From: an uncultured Bacteroides sp.
Lineage (GTDB): Bacteria; Bacteroidota; Bacteroidia; Bacteroidales; Bacteroidaceae
Direction: 5' to 3'
NCBI GenBank assembly: GCA_944322355.1
Contig: CALUOT010000013.1
Span: 1 to 48,658, forward strand
DNA: 48,658 bases
A program made the position numbers and the translations under genes. Shown one piece after another: positions 34,958 to 42,054 of the stretch. The first letter of the stretch is position 1. Each line of letters opens with the position of its first letter. Below the pieces are notes generated by a model that saw nothing but the letters and a program-made list of their open reading frames with translations, ran no database searches and had not been told where the DNA came from.

Positions 34958-36466
34958 TTACAGCTTCACTTTCTTCTTCGCCGAACGGGATTCGTTATGC
35001 AGGCGGTCCACGGCCGTCACGACGTAGCGGTACTTGGTCTTGCCATCCACGTAAGGCAGCTTATACCAAGGTTGGGGGGTGATGGCCACGATATGCGAGG
35101 CGTCGTCGATGTCCACCTTCTCCTTATCGGCAAAGCGATAGACCACGTAATAGACGGCCCGGTTCATCTCGTCCTTATACTTCGGCGCTGTCCAGAACAG
35201 GATATATCCGTCTTCCGTCCACATGGGTTTCAGCTTGCGTACCTTGCCGGGGGCATCGTCGTCCATGAAGTCGAACACCGGCGGAAGGGCGGGATACTTG
35301 TGATAGCTCGACATCAAGGCATCACGATACTTGCCCACGTTCTTCACCACGGCATCGGCATACCACTGACAACTGCCGCCGATACTCTGATACGAACGCT
35401 GCATCGCCATCTTACGGGGAAGCTGGTTGATGTTGGGATTCGTGGGGTCGGCATTCTGCACCGTGTTCATCACCGACTGACCGATGAAGAGCGGGCGGTT
35501 CTCCGTATGCTTCGCCCACCAATCGACCAGCTCGGCATAATCGGCCACGGGATGCCCTATCTGCCAATATATCTGCGGGATGTTATAATCAATCCAACCC
35601 TCGCGTGCCCACAACAGGACATCGGCGTACAGGTCGTCGTAGTTCTGCAGGCCGCGCGTCCGGCTTCCCAAGGGGTCGCTCGACTGGTTGCGATAGATGC
35701 CAAAGGGCGACACACCGAACTTCACCCACGGCTTGACGCTCCGCACCGTCTCGTGTATCTTGCGGATAAGCAGATTCACGTTGCTGCGCCGGAAGTCACC
35801 TACATTGTCAAAGCCGCCTCCCCAACGGGCATAGCTGGCACTGTCGGCAAACTCCACGCCCTTGACGGGATAAGGATAGAAGTAATCGTCCATGTGAATG
35901 GCATCCACGTCATAACGGGTGACGATGTCCTTCACCACCTGACAGATGAACTCCCGGTTCTGAGGGATGGCCGGGTCAAAGAACAACTGGTCGCCGTAGG
36001 TAACGAACCATTCGGGATGGATGTTGTACACATGGATCGGCGCCAATCGGGCAGACAAAGTCGTCTTCGCCCGATAAGGATTAATCCAAGCGTGCAACTC
36101 CATGCAACGCTTGTGGCACTCCTCAATCATAAAGGCCAAGGGATCCCAGCCCGGTTGGGGTGCCCTCCCCTGCTCGCCCGTCAGATAACGGCTCCAAGGT
36201 TCTAACTTCGACGGATAAAAGGCATCGGCCTCGGGACGTACCTGGAAAATGATGGCGTTGATGCCGGCCGCACGCAAGGTGTCCAACTGTCCGATGAGGG
36301 TAGCCCTCATCCGTTCGGGCGACATGCCCTTGAACTGCCCGTTGACCGTCTGTATCCAGGCCGCCCGAAACTCACGCTTAGGATAACGCGACTGCCCGAT
36401 GCCCTGCGCCTGCAAGCCGCATGCCATCAACAATGCCCAAAGGAAGAATAATGTTCTGTGCTTCAT
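34958..36466 (-). CDS. Secreted GHL10-type glycoside hydrolase (DUF187/UPF0748)
   Basis: 502 residues with a signal peptide (MKHRTLFFLWALLMACGLQAQ). A TIM-barrel domain from about residue 30: REFRAAWIQTVNGQF, INAIIFQVRPEADAFYPS, LHAWINPYRA, then DAIHMDDYFYPYP, which carries the likely catalytic Asp residues. A C-terminal fibronectin-like domain (about 405-495, APKYKDEMNRAVYYVVYRF) follows. Some DUF187 members act on peptidoglycan glycan strands lacking peptides; most are untested. The GH109 gene lies 15 bases upstream, so both are co-transcribed. Confidence 0.9.
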   Translation of the reverse strand: MKHRTLFFLWALLMACGLQAQGIGQSRYPKREFRAAWIQTVNGQFKGMSPERMRATLIGQLDTLRAAGINAIIFQVRPEADAFYPSKLEPWSRYLTGEQGRAPQPGWDPLAFMIEECHKRCMELHAWINPYRAKTTLSARLAPIHVYNIHPEWFVTYGDQLFFDPAIPQNREFICQVVKDIVTRYDVDAIHMDDYFYPYPVKGVEFADSASYARWGGGFDNVGDFRRSNVNLLIRKIHETVRSVKPWVKFGVSPFGIYRNQSSDPLGSRTRGLQNYDDLYADVLLWAREGWIDYNIPQIYWQIGHPVADYAELVDWWAKHTENRPLFIGQSVMNTVQNADPTNPNINQLPRKMAMQRSYQSIGGSCQWYADAVVKNVGKYRDALMSSYHKYPALPPVFDFMDDDAPGKVRKLKPMWTEDGYILFWTAPKYKDEMNRAVYYVVYRFADKEKVDIDDASHIVAITPQPWYKLPYVDGKTKYRYVVTAVDRLHNESRSAKKKVKL

Positions 36467-36481
36467 ACCAGTCTCTCCTTC

Positions 36482-38032
36482 TTACTGTTTTTCAGACGTG
36501 GCCCACTCCTGGGCACCTTGTTCTTTCAGCTTGGCCGTAAAGGCTTTGGCTTTCTCCATACTCTCTTTCTCGGCTTCAGGGCTGGCATAAGCGTGCCGAT
36601 AACCTTTCACCACATTCCACTGCCCCCGGGTGAAGTCGGGAACCTCGACCGCAGCACAACCGTTGTCCATCGACAGTTCGCCCAATTCGGCCAGGCAGCA
36701 CCATTCGGCCAAGTCGTACACATCCATGTCGAGCGGCAGGCCATTCTGCAAACAGTACACCAGGCGGCTATCCATGATGAAGTCCATGCCACCGTGTCCG
36801 CCTACTTCCTTGGCCATCTCTCCATACTTCTTCAAGATGGGATGCTGATACTTGGCTACCAATGCCTCCATCTCGGCCTGGGGCAGAAAACCGTGGGCAC
36901 TCACATCGTCCACCTTCGGCTGAACGCCCGAAGCCGTCAACTGGTCGGCACTCAGCGCATAGCCCTCTACGGGATACTTGTTGGCAAAGCCCTTGGTACC
37001 GGTCAACTGATAAAGGCGGTTGTAAGGCTGCGGCGTCATGACGTTGTGCTGGATTTCAATCACCTTGCCGGCCGCCGTACGAATCAGCGTCGTCGTATGG
37101 TCTCCGTTACGGAAGTCGTTGCAAACCGAGTCCGTCCGTTCTTCCACCAACGCCTTTCCGTTCACCGACTTCGTATCCATGGCCACCAGGGTCACCATGC
37201 GGTCGCCCCGATGAATGTCGAGCGCCTGAGCCACGGGCCCCAGTCCGTGCGTGGCATATACATCACCCCGATGACGCATGTTGTAGTCCAGACGCCAGCC
37301 CAGCTTATCGTTCTCGTCCTTTTTCCAATAGTAATCCCAGAAATCCACCAGGTTGTGGATGTAAGCTCCCTGTGCCCGAATCACTTCGCCAAACACGCCC
37401 TGCTGCGCCATGTTCAGCGTGTTCATTTCAAACCAGTCATAGCAACAATTCTCCAGAATCATGCAATGCCGGCGCGTCGTCTCGCTCAGGTTAATCAAAT
37501 CCCAGCACTCCTTCAAATTCATGGCCGAAGGCACCTCGATAGCCACGTGCTTGCCATGCTCCATGGCACACTTGGCCACGGGAAAATGATGAAGCCAGTC
37601 GGCGGCAATGTACACCAGGTCAATGTCCTCGCGCTGGCACAACTCTTCATATCCCTTCGCGCCCGAATAGATGGCAGCCTTGGGCATCGAAGCCTTCTTC
37701 AGCAACTGCTGGCAAGCCTCGGCACGCGCCGGGTCATAGTCGCACAAAGCCACCACCTGCGTACCCGGTATGTAAGTGAAGCGCTCCACCGCACCGGGTC
37801 CGCGCATGCCCAGCCCTACAAAGCCCACACGCACCACGTCCAACTTCGGAGCCGTCAGCCCCAATACACTCTCCTGTCCTGCCGGGCGTTCGGGCGACTT
37901 CACCACAATCGTTCCGTTCTTCCACTCCCATTGCGTACCCTTCTCCGTGGTCTGCACGTTGGAAGTCGGTGCGGCACACGAAGCCAACCACAGACAAACC
38001 AAGCCCAACAACCCAATCTGAATTTTTCTCAT
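36482..38032 (-). CDS. GH109-family Gfo/Idh/MocA lipoprotein (alpha-N-acetylgalactosaminidase-like)
   Basis: 516 residues from MRKIQIGLLGLV. A lipoprotein signal ends in LWLASC. A Rossmann domain starts at RVGFVGLGMRGPGAVERF, the NAD(H)-binding glycine-rich loop. DLVYIAADWLHH, AIEVPSAMNLKECWDL and the dimerisation half (RHRGDVYATHGLGP) follow as in GH109 enzymes, which hydrolyse alpha-GalNAc by an NAD-dependent oxidation-elimination. It is placed with a GHL10 hydrolase in one transcript, suggesting work on host or bacterial amino-sugar glycans. A start eight codons upstream (38056) is possible. Substrate is inferred from the family. Confidence 0.9.
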   Translation of the reverse strand: MRKIQIGLLGLVCLWLASCAAPTSNVQTTEKGTQWEWKNGTIVVKSPERPAGQESVLGLTAPKLDVVRVGFVGLGMRGPGAVERFTYIPGTQVVALCDYDPARAEACQQLLKKASMPKAAIYSGAKGYEELCQREDIDLVYIAADWLHHFPVAKCAMEHGKHVAIEVPSAMNLKECWDLINLSETTRRHCMILENCCYDWFEMNTLNMAQQGVFGEVIRAQGAYIHNLVDFWDYYWKKDENDKLGWRLDYNMRHRGDVYATHGLGPVAQALDIHRGDRMVTLVAMDTKSVNGKALVEERTDSVCNDFRNGDHTTTLIRTAAGKVIEIQHNVMTPQPYNRLYQLTGTKGFANKYPVEGYALSADQLTASGVQPKVDDVSAHGFLPQAEMEALVAKYQHPILKKYGEMAKEVGGHGGMDFIMDSRLVYCLQNGLPLDMDVYDLAEWCCLAELGELSMDNGCAAVEVPDFTRGQWNVVKGYRHAYASPEAEKESMEKAKAFTAKLKEQGAQEWATSEKQ

Positions 38033-38274
38033 ATCGTAATCATTTTTAAGTTTCACCCCACAAATGTACGCATTTACATCTATATTTCAGATGTTCATGC
38101 CCTCCTTTTTAGGGATTTCGCCTCCACAGCCCTCCCCATCCTCCCCCCAACCCAGTCCGACGATAATTTTTCCTCAATCCACCTGATAAGCCGATTTATC
38201 TATCAAAAAGAAAGCAAACCACCCATTTTAATAACACACCATTTTCACAAACCCCGTCCAATAATTCTCGAAAA

Positions 38275-38412
38275 GCCTGAAAAGCGGCCTTCCGAAGCAC
38301 AACATACCATGTTTTGAAGCATAACATTGCTTCTTCCGAGGCATAACATTGCTTCTTCCGAGGGTAAATAATCAACCTTCCACGGGTAATTTCCCAACTA
38401 CCCATGGGTAAT
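38275..38412. repeat. 22-bp period array E (six units)
   Basis: Units begin at 38275, 38297, 38319, 38341, 38363, 38385 and partly 38407, all 22 apart. The units at 38319 and 38341 are identical (GCATAACATTGCTTCTTCCG and two more bases). Later units change to GGTAATTTCC with a TACCCATGGGTA palindrome across a unit junction. The surrounding gap 38057-38708 has no other gene. Confidence 0.85.
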
Positions 38413-38657
38413 TTCGGCACTTTTTAGCCGATTTTGTCAACTATGATGAATAAGAAAGCTAATTTTGGGCTGATAAAAGGCAGTTTGGGCTGCTATTTCG
38501 CAAGTTCTCAAGTGTTAAATTTTGGCTTATTTTATTGGGGATGAGATAGACAGGTGTTTCTTTTAACGTTTGAAATTCATGAGCGTGTGCTTTGGGCGGA
38601 AATAAGCGATTCTCAGTGATTAGGAATGGCAAAGTGTCAGAATGATAGGAAACAAAA

Positions 38658-38680
38658 AAAGAGGGGTGCATCCCCTCTTT
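38658..38680 (-). terminator. Terminator of the left lipoprotein gene
   Basis: AAAGAGGGG (38658-38666), a five-base loop and CCCCTCTTT (38672-38680); on the minus strand it is followed by a seven-T run. Confidence 0.88.
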
Positions 38681-38708
38681 AATTTTGTGAAATGCACCCT
38701 CTTTATAT

Positions 38709-41387
38709 TCAACTTTTTGCTTCTGCATCATTTCCTGTCCACCAGCCTTTACCATTCGTTTCATCCGAAGAAGAATAAGCTACGGCTGCATTTGTAACTG
38801 AACCTTCGTTAACCACTTGACCGCGAGTACCTTTCTCGCCTTCATCCAACGGATCACTTACAAATTCCAATCCATCAATTGCATTGCCCTGAACCTTACC
38901 ATAATTAATAGTGAAAGTACAGTTTTTAGCCACTGTAATGGTTGCGGCACCTCCGTCAAACGCCATAATAGAAGTTGCATCGAAACCGCTGAAAGTCACG
39001 TTACTGTTAATTCCTACTTTTACATCATCTCCATTAAATTGAAGTACTGAATTAGCAGTAGAAATGTTGATGCTTGAACCACTTTCGAAATCTACAGCTT
39101 TAATTCCGGCAGGAATAGAAGTATAGTAGAAATTACTGCTCAGATTTCCATCCTCATTCACGGTCAAACCAGCCTTGAACACCAGTTTATTTACTTTATA
39201 CGTGTTGCTTAAAGTTTCAAGTTTCAGGTCTGCAATGCCTTTCGTATCGATAGCACTTGTGATATTGTACACAACCACTGCATTACTTGCGTTTGTTACA
39301 TCCACAAAAGCTTTATTCGTATTATCTACAGTACCTTCACCACCGCTCAGTGTAGTTCTTGAACCTGCACCTGTTACAATTGTTCCGCTGTTACTTACAG
39401 AAGTCATTTCTCCGTTGTTTGCAACTTCAGCGTCTTCTCCAACAGTAGCCTCTGCTTCAATGACAGCATCTTTAGCGTTGGTTGCTTTACCGTTGATTGT
39501 GAGTGTACCTTCGCCAGAGATTTCACCGTTGTTGGTCAAGTCACCTTCCAAAGTCAGAGTCTTACCATTTGTAATACTTATAGTTCCATTGTTAACGATG
39601 TTTGTCTGATAAACGGTTTTCTTATCTGCCGACTCATAGCGTGCAGCCGTACGATTTACGTCGACATTCCAAGTTACACCTTTTCCAACAGTGATGGTCA
39701 AGTTATTCTCTGCTTCCTGCAAATCGCTAACTTCTGGCAACTGAATTTTCCCATTCACTGTTGTATATTCAGCTCCCGTAGTTTTCTCGGTAGCGAGTTC
39801 TACAGCTCCCGCCAGCAGATCTATTGAAGCCGGATTATCCACCAACTTCAAAGTTCCAGTAGAAGTGACTCCCTTACCATTATTAACATTACCTGTATAC
39901 ATTGTAGCACCAGCATTTACTGTCAAGCTACCTGCATTGTTGATAGCCGCTCCAGTGAAATCACCATTATTCAGTTCTACAGTTGCACCTTCTTCGATGG
40001 TCATGGTTTCAGTTACAGCATTATCTGCTGCATTTGCATTTTCAGACTTGTCGAAAGCCACAACAGTACCCTTAGCCACAGTTACGTTAGCGAAAGAAGC
40101 TTTGGTCACAGATACCTTTTCCTTAGCATCCTCTATAGTAACCGGTTGCTCGAAATTCACGTATGAATCAGAGTTTTCAAGGGCTTTAGCCATAGCAGCA
40201 TCCACCTTCCAGTCACCCAAATTGTAAACGGAGAATTCACCATTTACCGTATTGATTAAAGCGATCATATCATCGTAGCTACCCACATAATAGGTATTTT
40301 CAGCCATTTCATCGAACTTCTTGATAGAATAAGCTTTAAACGAATTGTCGCTTGCCAAACCGAACATCGGTTTTACACCATTATGTACGAACTGTGTATT
40401 GCGTGCATAATTAGACTGATCCAATGCATCGATCTCCACAATACCTTTGTCTGCCAAAATTTTCACGGTGCAAGTAACATTATCGTCTGTACGAGGTACC
40501 AACATAGTGAAAGTCTCAGTTGCACCCTTTGCGATAGTTACACCATCACCCAAATCCAGTACAATGACATCTGAAGTCACCTTATCCTCGTCATCAGCCA
40601 CGATATCAGCTTTACCCAAGCCTTCTCTAAACTCTTTTTCTGTTACAGATTCGTCATTGTCCAAATTGACTGCTGGAACCAATTCACCACTTTCATCAAA
40701 AGCATACATGTAGTCTACCAATGCAGCAGTTGAAATATTACCCTTTACCACGAAAGGTTTGTTACCCTGCAATACAATTTGACGGATCGTTACATCTTCA
40801 GCTGTATTGTTAGTCAGCGGGAAGACTGCACGTGAATAATAGTTAGTCAATACCAGCGGTAAGTTCTGCGGTTCATCACCTGAAACAAGTTTATACAATC
40901 CGGTAAAGAACACCTTGCCGGCATCACTCTTGTAGTACTCAGCATCTTGCGATGTAGCCAGTGCGAAAGACATCAATGCGCGAGAATCTGCATTGTCACC
41001 CTCACGTGCAGGAGCATAGAACCAATAGATACCCTCCACCATCTGTGAAGTTGTTTCATACTTACTTCCATCTGTGCTCTTGTAGATGTAGTTGGTATAC
41101 AGATTATTTGTCGGTTCCCATGCATCGGGATCCGATCCACCATTATCTACCAAGAATGCACTGAAAGCATCGGTACTTTCCCAAGTCCAGTTTCCTACGC
41201 CACCAGCTGCTTCATCGTCCCAAGCGAAACGTGTGTCGGCACCATTTCCCACCGTGAAGGTGATAGGAGCCAGCAATGAACGGTCAGCGAGGTTCACGTT
41301 GCTACCGTTTTCGGTAAACTCATCAGCGGTACATGCAGCAAAGAGTGCCGGCAGTACCATAGCTGTCAAAATGTGTTTTGTTCTCAT
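38709..41387 (-). CDS. Large fimbrillin-like surface lipoprotein (left twin)
   Basis: 892 residues. A lipoprotein signal ends in ALFAAC, then TADEF. Residues 35-340 are fimbrillin-like (TRFAWDDEA, then W-ESTDAFSAFLVD, and IYWFYAPAREGD). Residues about 420-760 consist of short Asn/Gly/Thr-rich strands (NNGTISITNGKTLTLEGDL, NNGEMTSVSNSGTIVTGAG) that suggest a beta-helix, as in adhesins. It is preceded after 38 bases by a 36-residue peptide gene, and mirrors the lipoprotein at 42055 in signal sequence, size, domain order and neighbour. No function can be named; a surface or filament-associated protein is likely. Confidence 0.82.
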   Translation of the reverse strand: MRTKHILTAMVLPALFAACTADEFTENGSNVNLADRSLLAPITFTVGNGADTRFAWDDEAAGGVGNWTWESTDAFSAFLVDNGGSDPDAWEPTNNLYTNYIYKSTDGSKYETTSQMVEGIYWFYAPAREGDNADSRALMSFALATSQDAEYYKSDAGKVFFTGLYKLVSGDEPQNLPLVLTNYYSRAVFPLTNNTAEDVTIRQIVLQGNKPFVVKGNISTAALVDYMYAFDESGELVPAVNLDNDESVTEKEFREGLGKADIVADDEDKVTSDVIVLDLGDGVTIAKGATETFTMLVPRTDDNVTCTVKILADKGIVEIDALDQSNYARNTQFVHNGVKPMFGLASDNSFKAYSIKKFDEMAENTYYVGSYDDMIALINTVNGEFSVYNLGDWKVDAAMAKALENSDSYVNFEQPVTIEDAKEKVSVTKASFANVTVAKGTVVAFDKSENANAADNAVTETMTIEEGATVELNNGDFTGAAINNAGSLTVNAGATMYTGNVNNGKGVTSTGTLKLVDNPASIDLLAGAVELATEKTTGAEYTTVNGKIQLPEVSDLQEAENNLTITVGKGVTWNVDVNRTAARYESADKKTVYQTNIVNNGTISITNGKTLTLEGDLTNNGEISGEGTLTINGKATNAKDAVIEAEATVGEDAEVANNGEMTSVSNSGTIVTGAGSRTTLSGGEGTVDNTNKAFVDVTNASNAVVVYNITSAIDTKGIADLKLETLSNTYKVNKLVFKAGLTVNEDGNLSSNFYYTSIPAGIKAVDFESGSSINISTANSVLQFNGDDVKVGINSNVTFSGFDATSIMAFDGGAATITVAKNCTFTINYGKVQGNAIDGLEFVSDPLDEGEKGTRGQVVNEGSVTNAAVAYSSSDETNGKGWWTGNDAEAKS

Positions 41388-41425
41388 TGTTTTAATTATA
41401 ATTAAAATAAAAGTTATACATTACC

Positions 41426-41536
41426 TTATCCAATAACAGGGTCATCAATTTCAGGCTGACTCATTGTGAATCCCTTTTCTACTTCTACTTCCAGAACTTC
41501 TACTTCCGGAGTCACATACAAATTTTCCATTTCCAT
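41426..41536 (-). CDS. Short peptide upstream of the left lipoprotein
   Basis: 36 residues beginning MEMENLYVTPEVEVLEV, followed by EVEKGFTMSQPE and ending DDPVIG. It is acidic, with no signal peptide. It aligns without gaps over most of its length to the product of 41895-42008: MEMENLY-x2-PE-x-E-x-LEV-x-VEKGF-x2-S-x-PE. The surrounding start context ATTACGATTATGG is also identical. Such short proteins with a VEKGF segment occur next to fimbrillin-like genes in Bacteroides to my recollection, with no known role. It is the first gene of the left operon. Confidence 0.75.
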   Translation of the reverse strand: MEMENLYVTPEVEVLEVEVEKGFTMSQPEIDDPVIG

Positions 41537-41636
41537 AATCGTAATACTTTTTAAGTTGTTGTTTGGTTAATTATTTAATGTTTGAATTATAATAGTTTAC
41601 CTCTTCATATAAAGAACTTACAGGCCCTTTTCAGCC

Positions 41637-41788
41637 CACAAAGTAACATACAAATTTCCCGAATAAATTTGAGACGGTATTTTATCAGGACAAATGGAAC
41701 ATGGCGTAATATTTGTGTACTATAATGGACGTTGTAAACCATTTTTGATTCACTTTACCTATTCGGGAAATTTGTATGTTACTTTGTG
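41637..41788. repeat. 29-bp perfect inverted repeat between the twin operons
   Basis: The left arm (41637-41665) is the exact reverse complement of the right arm (41760-41788), and identity stops sharply at both ends. The arms enclose 94 bases. Read outwards each arm ends in GTTACTTTGTG, a near-match to TAnnTTTG, about 100 bases before the peptide start on each side. The enclosed part holds a rightward near-match AATATTTG at 41709-41716. The elements may be matching promoters, operators or inversion sites. Confidence 0.85.
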
Positions 41789-41894
41789 CTCGGAAAAGTG
41801 CTTTAGAGTACTGTGTAGCACTATATATACCATATAATATATAAGCACAGAAATAGATTTTTTATATTAACTATTAAACTTAATTATTACGATT

Positions 41895-42008
41895 ATGGAA
41901 ATGGAAAATTTGTATTTGGCTCCCGAGATTGAGATCTTGGAAGTAGCTGTGGAAAAAGGATTTGAGGCAAGCCTGCCGGAAGGTGAAAGACCACCTATCC
42001 AATTATGA
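41895..42008 (+). CDS. Short peptide upstream of the right lipoprotein
   Basis: 37 residues: starts MEMENLYLAPEIEILEV, then AVEKGFEASLPE and ends PPIQL. It is a paralogue of the minus-strand peptide at 41426-41536 (about 60% identical over the first 30 residues, same start context). It is the first gene of the right operon, 46 bases before the lipoprotein. Conservation of reading frame between the two copies, with changes concentrated at third codon positions in the LEV and VEKGF segments, supports translation. The C-terminal tails differ completely. Confidence 0.78.
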   Translation: MEMENLYLAPEIEILEVAVEKGFEASLPEGERPPIQL

Positions 42009-42054
42009 TGAGTGAGTGATTAAAAATTGAGTATTAACAAATAACAAAACACTA

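Noticed and set aside
34952-36205. Long plus-strand open frame (417 codons).
   Set aside because: It is antisense to the well-supported GHL10 gene, has no family match and arises from codon bias.
36458-38317. Very long plus-strand open frame (619 codons).
   Set aside because: It is the shadow of the GH109 gene and its composition (many His, Arg, Gln) is not protein-like.
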